Below are positions 52,415-60,984 of a stretch of DNA of 64,000 nt, piece by piece; within the stretch, counting starts at the first letter, position 1; every line of letters starts with the position of its first letter. Below the pieces are notes generated by a model. The model was not told the DNA's origin, ran no database searches, and saw nothing but the letters and a program-made list of their open reading frames with translations. The position numbers were made by a program, and so were the translations under genes. The DNA lies in contig NZ_CP039645.1 in NCBI RefSeq assembly GCF_004923315.1, positions 415,001 to 479,000 of the forward strand. Reading direction: 5' to 3'. This DNA comes from Azospirillum sp. TSA2s. Lineage in GTDB: Bacteria; Pseudomonadota; Alphaproteobacteria; Azospirillales; Azospirillaceae.

Positions 52415-53278
52415 TTACTCCTTTGCGGTGAGTGGTCGTTGGTGTCGGCTGCCGCCGTATCGCCTCCACAGAACGTTGATCTCCGAACCGAGGAGGATCA
52501 CCAGCCCGGCGATGTAGAGCCAGAGCATCAGCGTGATGACCGCGCCGATGCTGCCGTAGGTGGCGTCGTAATCGGCGAAATGGCCGGCATAGAGCGAGAA
52601 GCCGAGCGAGGCGGCGATCAGCAGGGCGGCGCCGACCACGCTGCCGGGGGTGATGAAGACGAAGCGCTCCCTGACGTTCGGGCCATAGCGGTAGATCACC
52701 GCCAAGCCCAGCAGCAGGGCCAGGACGATGACGACCCAGCGGAAGGTCGCGAAAAACGTCAGCAACACGCCGGAAAAGCCGTACCGGTTGCCGATCCAGT
52801 CCTGCAGGATGCCGCCCATCACGATCAGCGAGAAGGCGCCGATCACCAGCACTTCGAACAGCAGGCTCAATCCCAGCGCCACCAGCCGGGCGTGCAGGAA
52901 ACTCCGCGCCTCCTTCACGTCATAGGTGATGTTGAGCTGCTGCATCACGGCATACATGCCGGTGGTGGTCGCCCACACCGTTCCCAGCAGGCCGAAGGAC
53001 AGCAACCCGCCGCGCCGCTCCCCCGTCACCTGCCCCACCACGTCGCGGACCATGCCGGACGCCTGATCGGGCAGCGCCTGCCCCAGCAGATCCATGATCG
53101 CCCGATCCACATTGTCGATGGGCAGATAGGGGATGATGCTCATCGTCGCGATCAGCGCCGGGAACAGGGCGAGCGTCAGGTAGAAACCGAGTGCGGCGGC
53201 TCCGTTGAAGACATTGTCCTCGGTCGTCGCGCGATAGAGGTCCCGGAGGAAGCGTCCGGGCGAGACCCCACTGAGCAT
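52415..53278 (-). CDS. YihY/BrkB-family inner-membrane protein
   Basis: A 287-residue membrane protein with six hydrophobic segments. Family strings: VFNGAAALGFYLTLALFPALI near the start, AYDVKEAR-like ITYDVKEARSFLHAR in the middle, and DATYGSIGAVITLMLWLYIAGLVILLGSEIN at the end. Once thought to be ribonuclease BN, the family is now seen as a putative transporter of unknown substrate. It lies between the CsbD and GlsB genes, all in one direction. Confidence 0.92.
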   Translation of the reverse strand: MLSGVSPGRFLRDLYRATTEDNVFNGAAALGFYLTLALFPALIATMSIIPYLPIDNVDRAIMDLLGQALPDQASGMVRDVVGQVTGERRGGLLSFGLLGTVWATTTGMYAVMQQLNITYDVKEARSFLHARLVALGLSLLFEVLVIGAFSLIVMGGILQDWIGNRYGFSGVLLTFFATFRWVVIVLALLLGLAVIYRYGPNVRERFVFITPGSVVGAALLIAASLGFSLYAGHFADYDATYGSIGAVITLMLWLYIAGLVILLGSEINVLWRRYGGSRHQRPLTAKE

Positions 53279-53300
53279 GGCGGGCTTTCCCTGGTGGGGG

Positions 53301-53332
53301 GAGGCCCCGCGGCGACCGTGCCGCGGGGCCTC
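53301..53332 (-). terminator. GC-rich hairpin downstream of CsbD gene
   Basis: A perfect 13-base stem, GAGGCCCCGCGGC with GCCGCGGGGCCTC, around the 6-base loop GACCGT. It starts 7 bases past the CsbD stop on the minus strand and has no T-tract. It may trim CsbD transcription ahead of the YihY gene or act as an mRNA stabiliser. Confidence 0.75.
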
Positions 53333-53338
53333 GTCGCC

Positions 53339-53515
53339 TCAGCTCTTGCCCTTCAGGGCGTCCTTGACGCCGCCGACGGCACTCTCGGCCTTGCCCTTCG
53401 TCTTGTCGGCCGCGCCTTCGGCCTTCATCTTCTCGTCGCCGGTGACCTCGCCGACGCCCTTCTTGATGCTGCCCTTGGCCTTGTCCATGGCGCCTTCAGT
53501 GCGATTCTTATCCAT
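53339..53515 (-). CDS. CsbD-family stress protein, 58 residues
   Basis: A short gene: start ATG at 53515 with a CAGGAGGACGTC ribosome site and TGA stop at 53339. The 58-residue product is highly charged and low-complexity (begins MDKNRTEGAMDKAKGSIKKG, then VGEVTGDEKMKAEGAADKTK). It shows the Gly-Lys-Ala repeats and the GxVTGDxxMxAEG core of CsbD proteins. CsbD members are general-stress induced, with unknown biochemical role. It is upstream of YihY and GlsB genes. Confidence 0.93.
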   Translation of the reverse strand: MDKNRTEGAMDKAKGSIKKGVGEVTGDEKMKAEGAADKTKGKAESAVGGVKDALKGKS

Positions 53516-53597
53516 GACGTCCTCCTGATTTCGGGGGGCGGCCGGGGATGAAGCCGGCCGTCGTCACAACAACCGCCGAGCGGAGGTATCGTTACGG

Positions 53598-54605
53598 TCA
53601 GAGCGGCTGTGACGTCGCCAGCGGCGGCGATTCCGCCGCCTCTCCGGCCAATTCCCTGGCCGGCGCCGTCGCCAACGCCGTTTGCAGATACTCCAGGAAC
53701 GCCCGCTCGGCACGGTTCGGTTTGGCTTGGTCGTTCCAGATCAGGTGGACGTTGACCGGCGCGATGCCTTCGTAGGGCGGCAGTTCCCACAGCAGCCCGT
53801 CATCGACGTCGCGGGCGGCGATGTGTTCCGGCAGCGGGCCGATGCCGAGGCCGCAGAGAATCATGCGCCGCACCTCCTCCAGATTGGCGGACGACGCGAC
53901 GACACGGCCGGCGAACCCCTCCCGCGCGCGGAACAGGGTCAGCGGCGACAGGGCGCCGTCGATCTGGTCGGAGGTGAAGGAGACGAAATTCTCGTGCCGC
54001 AGTTCGGCGATGTCGATGTCGTGCTGGCCGAACAGGCGGAATCCGGGGCCGCAATAGAGCCGGTAGGTCTGGCGCAGGAAGATCTGGCTGGACAGGCCGG
54101 GGATCGGTTCGCGGAGCAGACAGATCGCCATCGCGCCGACCCGCTGCTGCAACGCGATGTGCGCGTCGGCCGACGCCATCACGTCGATGCGGAAGGTCAC
54201 CTGCGGGTACATCCGGTGGAACTCCCGCAGCGAGCGGTCGAGCAGCGGGGTCTGGATCCGGCTGGTCATCAGGATATGGACATGGCCGCTGATCTCGTCC
54301 TTGGCGTCGCGCACCAGGGCACCCAGCCGGGACACGGTGGCATGGATCGACACCGCCTCGTCATAGACCTGCTCGCCGGCGGCGGTGACGGCGAAACGTC
54401 CGGGGCCGCGGTCGATCAGGGTGCGGCCAAGCTGTTCCTCCAGCCGCTTCAGCGCGAGGCTGACCGCCGGCTGCGTCAAAAATAGGCGGACCGCAGCCTT
54501 GGTGAAGCTCCCTTCCTGCACGATCACCATGAAGGTGCGCAGCAGGTTCCAGTCCATCTGCTGGCCCAGACGGGCCAATGCCTGCCGTTCCGCCTCGCTT
54601 TCCAT
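53598..54605 (-). CDS. LysR-family transcriptional regulator
   Basis: A 335-residue LysR regulator. The helix-turn-helix is LLRTFMVIVQEGSFTKAAVRLFLTQPAVSLALKRLEEQLG, followed by a full effector domain (GHVHILMTSRIQTPLL, QVTFRIDVMASADAH). ATG 54605 places ~20 residues before the helix-turn-helix; an ATG 16 codons further in is possible. It is divergent from an M20 deacetylase gene across an AT-rich region with an inverted repeat, so it likely regulates the downstream uptake and hydrolysis genes. Confidence 0.9.
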   Translation of the reverse strand: MESEAERQALARLGQQMDWNLLRTFMVIVQEGSFTKAAVRLFLTQPAVSLALKRLEEQLGRTLIDRGPGRFAVTAAGEQVYDEAVSIHATVSRLGALVRDAKDEISGHVHILMTSRIQTPLLDRSLREFHRMYPQVTFRIDVMASADAHIALQQRVGAMAICLLREPIPGLSSQIFLRQTYRLYCGPGFRLFGQHDIDIAELRHENFVSFTSDQIDGALSPLTLFRAREGFAGRVVASSANLEEVRRMILCGLGIGPLPEHIAARDVDDGLLWELPPYEGIAPVNVHLIWNDQAKPNRAERAFLEYLQTALATAPARELAGEAAESPPLATSQPL

Positions 54606-54918
54606 CAACGCCCTGCCTTCTTCATCGGTGCCCGATTCCGGTGCATCCCTGCCGCCGCCCAAATTCTACGCACATGATCGTGCTGTGAGCAACTGCGGCA
54701 TAAATCAGATTCATAGGCAAAATGAAAAATGCTTATTTGCCTGATCGATTTGTTCGTCGCCTAATCGACACATGGCGACCCTCAAACATCGCCAAACCGG
54801 ACACTGCATAACGCGCCGATATGCCGGCCATATCCATTGGGGATAGGCTGCGACGCCACTGCCTCGTCTTTTTCCACCAGCCTGCGCAGTCCTGCTGCAA
54901 TGGCGAAGAGGATTCTGA
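54606..54918. promoter_or_regulatory. AT-rich divergent control region with LysR-type inverted repeat
   Basis: A 313-base stretch without a gene. The AT-rich part (about 54660-54780) contrasts with the rest of the window and contains AGGCAAA (54715-54721) and TTTGCCT (54736-54742), a perfect 7+7 inverted repeat with a 14-base AT-rich centre. This fits a LysR binding site between the regulator and the deacetylase operon. Confidence 0.7.
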
Positions 54919-56241
54919 ATGACACGAGATACGGCCGACCGTCTCGACCATGCGTTGCCGGACACCGGCCTGCGCGCCGCGATCCTGGAAGCCGCCGATG
55001 CGGCGCAGGGCGGGTGCGTGTCGCATCTGACCGACCTCGTCCGCCAGCCCTCGCTGTTGGGGGAGGAGGCCGGGGCGCAGGCGCTGATGGCCGACCGCTT
55101 CGCCGCACTGGGGCTGGAGGTCGACCGGTTCGACATCGACGAGCAGGCGATCTCCCGCATGCCCGGCTTCTCGCCGCCGGTTCTCCCCGGCGCCTATGCC
55201 GGGCGCGAGAATGTCGTCGGCGTGCACAAGCCGCGTGAGGCGAAGGGCCGCTCGCTGATCCTGAACGGCCACATCGACGTCGTGCCGGCCGGCCCGGCGG
55301 AGCTGTGGACCACCCCGCCCTTCGAGCCGCGCATCGCCGACGGTCGCCTCTACGGCCGCGGCGCCGGCGACATGAAGGCCGGCATCGCCGCCTACACCGC
55401 CGCCTTCGCCGCCCTGCGCACGCTGGGCTACCAGCCGGCCGCCCCGGTCTATCTGCAGTCGGTGATCGAGGAGGAGTGCACCGGCAACGGCGCTCTCGCC
55501 TGCCTGCATCGCGGCTACCGCGCCGACGCCGCCGTGATCCCGGAGCCGTTCAACCACTCCATCTCCGTCGCCCAGGTCGGGGTGATGTGGCTGCGGCTGG
55601 TGCTGACCGGCACGCCGGCCCATGTGCTGGACACCTCGGCGGGTGTGAACGCCATCGAGGCGGCCTATGCCCTGGCCGCCCACCTGAAGGCTTTGGAGGT
55701 GCGGTGGAACGAGCCGTCCTGCCGCCACCCCGCCTTCTGCGGCCATGCCCATCCCGTCAACGTCAATCTCGGCCGGATCGAGGGCGGTGAGTGGCCGTCG
55801 TCAGTCCCGACGCGCTGCGCGCTCGACCTCCGGCTCGGCTTCTTCCCCGGGCAGGAGCCGGAGGCGGTCCGCGCCGAGGTCACCCGGGCGGTGGAGCTAG
55901 CGCGCTCCACCGACCCGGCCCTTTCCGGCGTCGGCATCGAACTGCAGTGGAACGGCTTCCAGGCCGCCGGCTGCGAGATCGACCCGGCCCATCCGCTGGT
56001 CACCATGCTGGCAGACAGCCATCGCGCCGTGCGCGGCGGCGATCCGGAACTGGTGGCGCTGACCTGCACCACCGACGCCCGCTTCTTCCAGCTCTATGGC
56101 GACACGCCCGCCACCTGCTACGGGCCGGAGGCGACGCGCATCCACGGCATCGACGAGTCGGTGTCGCTGGACAGCCTGCGCGACGTGACCCGCGTGCTGG
56201 CGCTGTTCATCGCCGGCTGGTGCGGCCTGGAACCCGTTTGA
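54919..56241 (+). CDS. M20 peptidase, ArgE/DapE-type deacetylase
   Basis: A 440-residue metallo-hydrolase. The metal-binding His/Asp motif is LNGHIDVVPAG, the second site is GRGAGDMKAGIAA, the catalytic and metal Glu pair is VIEEECTGNGAL, Asp/Glu in VIPEPFNH follows, and a dimerisation domain contains the GTPAHV substrate-binding His. It removes an acyl or related group from an amide of an amino acid. The ATG follows GAAGAGGAT. It is followed after 26 bases by the class II aldolase gene. Confidence 0.9.
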   Translation: MTRDTADRLDHALPDTGLRAAILEAADAAQGGCVSHLTDLVRQPSLLGEEAGAQALMADRFAALGLEVDRFDIDEQAISRMPGFSPPVLPGAYAGRENVVGVHKPREAKGRSLILNGHIDVVPAGPAELWTTPPFEPRIADGRLYGRGAGDMKAGIAAYTAAFAALRTLGYQPAAPVYLQSVIEEECTGNGALACLHRGYRADAAVIPEPFNHSISVAQVGVMWLRLVLTGTPAHVLDTSAGVNAIEAAYALAAHLKALEVRWNEPSCRHPAFCGHAHPVNVNLGRIEGGEWPSSVPTRCALDLRLGFFPGQEPEAVRAEVTRAVELARSTDPALSGVGIELQWNGFQAAGCEIDPAHPLVTMLADSHRAVRGGDPELVALTCTTDARFFQLYGDTPATCYGPEATRIHGIDESVSLDSLRDVTRVLALFIAGWCGLEPV

Positions 56242-56267
56242 CCTCCAATCCCGACGAGACCCGCCCG

Positions 56268-57059
56268 ATGATCGCCGAGACGCTGACCGCCACCGCCGCC
56301 CACGCCCCCCGTACCAGCCATACCTATTCCAACGTGGAGTGGAAGGTGCGCACCGATCTGGCCGCCGCCTACCGGCTGTTCGACCGGCTGGGCATGACCG
56401 ACCTGATCTACACCCACATGTCGGCGCGGATCCCCGACACGCCCGACCATTTCCTGATCAACCCCTATGGCCTGATGTTCCACGAGGTCACGCCCGACAA
56501 CCTCGTGAAGGTCGACATCGACGGCAATCTGGTGGACGGGCGCGAGGGCGACGCCATCAACCCCGCCGGTTTCACCATCCACAGCGCGGTGCACCACGCC
56601 CGCCCGGACGTCGGCGCGGTCATCCACCTGCACACCGATGCCGGCATGGCGGTCAGCGCCCAGGCCGACGGGCTGCTGCCGATCACCCAGCATTCACTGC
56701 GCTGGTACAACCGCATCGCCTACCACACCTACGAAGGCATCGCTTTGGATCTGGCCGAGCGGGAGCGGCTGGTCGCCGATCTCGGCAGCCATCACAGCAT
56801 GATCCTGCGCAACCACGGCCTGCTGACCGCCGGCCAGGACGTCGCCGAGGCGGCGGTGCTGATGTACTACCTGGAGCAGGCCTGCAAGCAGCAGATCATG
56901 GCGATGTCCGGCGGCCGTCCGCTGATCTATCCGTCGCCGGAGGTCTGCGAGCATACGGCGCAGCAATATGAACGCGCCTATCCCCGCGCCGGCGTCCTGG
57001 AATGGGACGCGCTGCTGCGCTGGCTGGACAGCACGTCCGGGCCGGTGGGGCCGCGGTGA
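56268..57059 (+). CDS. Class II aldolase/adducin-family protein
   Basis: A 263-residue class II aldolase-like enzyme. The zinc ligands are in IHLHTDAGMAVSAQ (HxH) and the later histidine in YHTYEGIA; IYTHMSARIP, INPYGLMFHEVTP and LRNHGLLTAGQ match the phosphate-free aldolase/decarboxylase branch. It may cleave or decarboxylate a short hydroxy-keto acid. It follows the M20 gene by 26 bases and is separated from the transporter genes by a family B repeat. Confidence 0.87.
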   Translation: MIAETLTATAAHAPRTSHTYSNVEWKVRTDLAAAYRLFDRLGMTDLIYTHMSARIPDTPDHFLINPYGLMFHEVTPDNLVKVDIDGNLVDGREGDAINPAGFTIHSAVHHARPDVGAVIHLHTDAGMAVSAQADGLLPITQHSLRWYNRIAYHTYEGIALDLAERERLVADLGSHHSMILRNHGLLTAGQDVAEAAVLMYYLEQACKQQIMAMSGGRPLIYPSPEVCEHTAQQYERAYPRAGVLEWDALLRWLDSTSGPVGPR

Positions 57060-57070
57060 ATGCGGAGTTA

Positions 57071-57237
57071 GCCCCCCACCCTAACCCTCCCCCGCTCCCA
57101 GCGGACCTACGGTCCGCCTGCAGCGTCAGCACAAAGCAAAGCTTTGTGCGAGAGCTGGGCGGGGGAGGGGACAAGCGCTTGTACGGGAGAGTGGCGGCAG
57201 TCCCTCCCCCGCCCAGCGGGGGAGGTTAGGTGGGGGC
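57071..57237. repeat. Palindromic intergenic repeat, family B copy 1
   Basis: A 167-base inverted repeat after the aldolase gene. Outer arms are GCCCCCCACCCTAACCCTCC and GGGGGAGGTTAGGTGGGGGC, with several shorter nested hairpins (CCGCCCAGCGGGGGAGG, AGCAAAGCTTTGTGC) inside. A shorter relative is at 63689-63794. The 265-base gap up to the binding-protein gene contains no coding sequence. Confidence 0.88.
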
Positions 57238-57324
57238 AATCGAAGCCCACACCTCCCAACAAAAAGCACCGACACGACAGGGTCGCAAACCACACCGACA
57301 CACTTCTGGAGACGAGGACACCCG

Positions 57325-58980
57325 ATGACCAGACGCCTTACCGGTATCCCCGCCAGCTTCCAACGCGGCTTCCGCCGCAGCGTCCACCGCGCCGCCACCG
57401 CCGGCCTGCTGGCCGCAGCACTCGCCATTCCCGGCACGGCCGCCCTGGTCGCCGCCCCGGCCATGGCCCAGGAGACGCCGGTCCGCGGCGGTGTCCTCAA
57501 CTCCATCGTGCAGCCGGAGCCGCCGACCCTGATGCTGGGCCTGAACCAGCAGGGTCCGACCCAGACCGTCGCCGGCAAGATCTATCAGGGTCTGCTGACC
57601 TACGATCAGAAGCTGAACCCGATGCCGTCGCTGGCCAAGAGCTGGACGGTGTCGCCGGACGGGCTGACCTATACCTTCAAGCTGTTCGAGAACGTCAAGT
57701 GGCACGACGGCAAGCCCTTCACCGCCAATGACGTGGTCTTCACCACCTCCAAGTTCCTGATGGAGGTCCACCCGCGCGCCCGCGCCGTCTTCAGCCGCTG
57801 CGAATCGATCACGGCGCTGGACGACCACACCGTCGAATTCAAGCTGAAGGAACCCTTCCCGGCCTTCATCCAGGCCTTCGAGGTGTCGTCGGCCCCGATC
57901 GTACCGGCCCACCTCTATGAGGGCAGCGATTACCGCGCCAACCCGGCCAACAACACCCCCATCGGCACCGGCCCGTTCAAGCTGAAGGAATGGGTGAAGG
58001 GCAGCTATATCCAGCTCGTGCGCAACGAGGATTATTACAAGGAAGGCCTGCCCTATCTAGACGGCATCACCTTCCGCGTGATCCCGGACGCCGCCAGCCG
58101 CTCGCTGGCGCTGGAAAGCGGTCAGGTGCAGCAGACCCAGTACAGCGACCTGGAGCCCTTCGAGGTTCCGCGCATGAAGACGCTGCCCAACCTGACCATG
58201 ACCACCGCCGGTTACGAGTTCGTGGCGCCGATGGCGTGGCTGGAGATCAACCACCGCGTCAAGCCGCTGGACGACAAGCGCTTCCGCAAGGCCATCGCCT
58301 ACGCCATCGACCGCAAGTTCATCCGCGACAAGATCTGGTTCGGCCTGGGCCGCGTGCCGACCGGCCCGATCAACTCGGTGGTCAAGTTCTACGATCCCAA
58401 GGTGACGACCTACGAGCCCGACCTTGCCAAGGCCAAGGCCCTGCTGGACGAGATGGGGCTGAAGCCCGACGGCAAGGGCGTGCGCGCCACCGTCAAGGTC
58501 ATGCCGATGCCCTATGGCGAGACCTGGACCCGTCTCGGCGAGTATCTGAAGCAGGCGCTCGGCAAGGTCGGCATCTCCGTGGTTCTGGAGAGCACCGACG
58601 CCGCCGGTTGGGCGCAGCGCGTCGCCAACTGGGACTACGAGATCACCACCAACTTCCTCTACCAGTACGGCGATCCGGCGCTGGGCGTCGCCCGCACCTA
58701 CATCTCGTCGAACATCCGCAAGGGCGTGCTGTTCACCAACACCATGGGCTATTCCAACCCGAAGGTGGACGAACTGTTCGCCAAGGCCTCGCAGGAGATC
58801 GACCCGGCCAAGCGCCAGGAGCAGTACAGCGAGGTCCAGCGCATCCTGTCCGACGAGCTGCCGGTGGTGTGGCTGCTGGAAATGGAATTCCCGACCTTCC
58901 TCGACAAGCGGGTGAAGAACGCCAACACGACGGCCATCGGTGTCAACGACACCTATGAGAGCGTCTGGCTGGCGAAGTGA
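57325..58980 (+). CDS. Peptide-type ABC transporter substrate-binding protein (family 5)
   Basis: A 551-residue periplasmic binding protein with a long signal peptide (residues 1-49, ending AMAQ). SBP family 5 features: KIYQGLLTYDQKLNPMPSLAKSW, the cluster signature YTFKLFENVKWHDGKPFTANDVVF, NTPIGTGPFKLKEW and AIAYAIDRKFI. Family 5 proteins bind peptides, nickel, opines or N-acyl amino acids. The neighbouring deacetylase and carbamoylase suggest a modified amino acid as substrate. GACGAGGAC lies upstream of the ATG. Confidence 0.93.
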   Translation: MTRRLTGIPASFQRGFRRSVHRAATAGLLAAALAIPGTAALVAAPAMAQETPVRGGVLNSIVQPEPPTLMLGLNQQGPTQTVAGKIYQGLLTYDQKLNPMPSLAKSWTVSPDGLTYTFKLFENVKWHDGKPFTANDVVFTTSKFLMEVHPRARAVFSRCESITALDDHTVEFKLKEPFPAFIQAFEVSSAPIVPAHLYEGSDYRANPANNTPIGTGPFKLKEWVKGSYIQLVRNEDYYKEGLPYLDGITFRVIPDAASRSLALESGQVQQTQYSDLEPFEVPRMKTLPNLTMTTAGYEFVAPMAWLEINHRVKPLDDKRFRKAIAYAIDRKFIRDKIWFGLGRVPTGPINSVVKFYDPKVTTYEPDLAKAKALLDEMGLKPDGKGVRATVKVMPMPYGETWTRLGEYLKQALGKVGISVVLESTDAAGWAQRVANWDYEITTNFLYQYGDPALGVARTYISSNIRKGVLFTNTMGYSNPKVDELFAKASQEIDPAKRQEQYSEVQRILSDELPVVWLLEMEFPTFLDKRVKNANTTAIGVNDTYESVWLAK

Positions 58981-58988
58981 CGAGACCT

Positions 58989-59140
58989 CCCTCTCCCGCC
59001 CCGGGAGAGGGAAGGGGCCCATGCGGAGCATGGGAAGGGTGAGGGGTAGCGCAAGGAACCATGCGCTGCGGGATTCTTGGATCACCCCTCACCCTCCCCG
59101 CCTTCAGCGGGTCCCCTCCCTCTCCCGGGACGGGAGAGGG
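58989..59140. repeat. Palindromic intergenic repeat, family A copy 3
   Basis: A 152-base copy of the element at 32865 and 49012, again located between a binding-protein gene and the first permease gene of an ABC importer. Outer arm CCCTCTCCCGCCCCGGGAGA and closing CCCTCTCCCGGGACGGGAGA equal those of copy 2; the centre (CGCAAGGAACCATGCGCTGC) differs. Confidence 0.9.
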
Positions 59141-59160
59141 CCAGAATTAGGAACCTGCCC

Positions 59161-60141
59161 ATGCTGGGATTCGCCCAACTCTTCGCGAGCCGCCTGGTCA
59201 AGGCCGCCGCGATCCTGATCGCCATCGTGGTGATGAACTTCTTCCTCGTCCACGCCGCCCCCGGCGACCCGGCCATGGTGATGGCGGGCGAGGCGGGGGC
59301 CGCCGACGAAAAGTTCGTGACGCAGCTGCGCGAGCAGTTCGGGCTCGACCGGCCGCTCTACGAACAGCTCGGCACCTATGTCGGCAAGATCGTGCAGGGC
59401 GATCTCGGCTTCTCCTACCGGCAGCAGCGGCCCGTCTGGGACATTCTGGCGGAACGGCTGCCGGCCACGCTGGTGCTGACGCTGACCGCCTTCCTGCTGG
59501 CGCTGGCGCTGGGCGTGGCGCTCGGCACGCTGGCGGCGATCACCGTCGGCACCTGGGCCGACAGCGCCATCACAATCGTGGCACTCCTGGCCTACGCCAC
59601 GCCGATCTACTGGATCGGGCTGATGCTGAGCCTGTTCTTCTCCATCCAGCTGGGATGGCTGCCGGCCTTCGGCTACGAGACCATCGGCGCCGGCTATACC
59701 GGCCTCGCCCATGTCGCGGACGTGGCGGTCCACCTGATCCTGCCGGTCATCACGCTGGCGCTGTTCTACATGGCGAGCTACGCCCGCCTGACCCGCGCCT
59801 CGATGCTGGAGGTGCGCAGCCTCGACTTCGTCAAGACCGCCAAGGCCAAGGGGCTGACGCAGAGCCGCATCGTCACCCGCCACGTCCTGCGCAACGCCAT
59901 CCTGCCGGTCATCACCGTGGCCGGCATCCAGGCCGGGCAGCTTGTCGGCGGGTCGATCCTGATCGAGACGGTGTTCGCCTGGCCCGGCATCGGCCGGCTG
60001 GCCTTCGAGGCGGTGCTGCAGCGCGACTATCAGGTGCTGCTGGGCATCTTCCTGGTCACGTCGATCATGGTGATCCTGTTCAACATCCTGACCGACATCC
60101 TCTACGGCCTCGTCGATCCGCGTATCCAGGTGTCGCAATGA
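59161..60141 (+). CDS. Peptide-type ABC permease DppB family
   Basis: A 326-residue permease with six hydrophobic segments. DppB features: the N-terminal helix KAAAILIAIVVMNFFLVHAAPGDPA, REQFGLDRPLYEQLGTYVG, and the ATPase-coupling loop RASMLEVRSLDFVKTAKAKGL. It starts directly after the family A repeat and overlaps the DppC-type start (ATGA). Confidence 0.94.
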   Translation: MLGFAQLFASRLVKAAAILIAIVVMNFFLVHAAPGDPAMVMAGEAGAADEKFVTQLREQFGLDRPLYEQLGTYVGKIVQGDLGFSYRQQRPVWDILAERLPATLVLTLTAFLLALALGVALGTLAAITVGTWADSAITIVALLAYATPIYWIGLMLSLFFSIQLGWLPAFGYETIGAGYTGLAHVADVAVHLILPVITLALFYMASYARLTRASMLEVRSLDFVKTAKAKGLTQSRIVTRHVLRNAILPVITVAGIQAGQLVGGSILIETVFAWPGIGRLAFEAVLQRDYQVLLGIFLVTSIMVILFNILTDILYGLVDPRIQVSQ

Positions 60142-60980
60142 TGAAATCCGATTTCTGGCGGGCTTTCGCCCGCAACAAGGGCGCGGTCCTGGGGCTGGTG
60201 ATCCTGCTCGCCATCGTCGTGCTGGCCGTCTTCGCCTCCGTCCTGTTCCCCGGCGATCCGTGGGACATGGCGACCGCCCCCTTCCAGCCGCCGCTGTCCG
60301 ACGACGCACTGCTCGGTTCCGACATGCTGGGCCGCGACATCGCGTCGGGCATCGCCCACGGGGCGCGGGTGTCGCTGCTGATCGGCCTGACCTCGACCGC
60401 CGCCGCTCTCGCCATCGGCGTCACGCTGGGGGCGCTGGCCGGCTTCCACGGCGGCAAGGTGGACGACGCCATCATGCGCTTCACCGAGCTGTTCCAGACC
60501 ATCCCCAACTTCGTGCTGGCCGTGGTGCTGGTCGCCATCTTCACCCCCAGCCTGACCACCATCGTGCTCGCCATCGCAATCGTCAGCTGGCCGCCGCTGG
60601 CTCGCTTGGCCCGCGCCGAGTTCCTCAGCCTGCGCACCCGCGAGTTCGTCCAGGCCGCCATCACCACCGGCCAGAGCAACACCACCATCATCCTGCGCCA
60701 GATCCTGCCCAACAGCCTGTCGCCGATCATCGTCTCGGCCTCGCTGATGGTGGCGACCGCCATCCTGCTGGAAAGCTCGCTCAGCTTCCTCGGCCTCGGC
60801 GACCCGAACGCCATGAGCTGGGGCTACATGATCGGCGCCGCCCGCACGGTGATCCGGCAGGCCTGGTGGATGAGCGTCTTCCCCGGCCTCGCCATCGTGC
60901 TGACCGTGCTGGCGCTGAACCTCGTCGGCGAGGGGCTGAACGACGCCCTGAACCCGAAGCTCGCCCGGTCGCGGGGGTGA
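60138..60980 (+). CDS. Peptide-type ABC permease DppC family
   Basis: A 280-residue permease with six hydrophobic segments. DppC markers: LGSDMLGRDIASGIAHGARVSL, the EAA loop RLARAEFLSLRTREFVQAA, and LLESSLSFLGLGDPNAMSWGYMI near the end. It overlaps the DppB gene by 4 bases and lies 4 bases before the ATPase gene, forming one co-translated unit. Confidence 0.94.
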   Translation: MMKSDFWRAFARNKGAVLGLVILLAIVVLAVFASVLFPGDPWDMATAPFQPPLSDDALLGSDMLGRDIASGIAHGARVSLLIGLTSTAAALAIGVTLGALAGFHGGKVDDAIMRFTELFQTIPNFVLAVVLVAIFTPSLTTIVLAIAIVSWPPLARLARAEFLSLRTREFVQAAITTGQSNTTIILRQILPNSLSPIIVSASLMVATAILLESSLSFLGLGDPNAMSWGYMIGAARTVIRQAWWMSVFPGLAIVLTVLALNLVGEGLNDALNPKLARSRG

Positions 60981-60984
60981 TCCG

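Noticed and set aside
53301..53332. Standard rho-independent terminator
   Set aside because: The stem is perfect, but no T-run follows on either strand, so it is listed only as a terminator-shaped hairpin.
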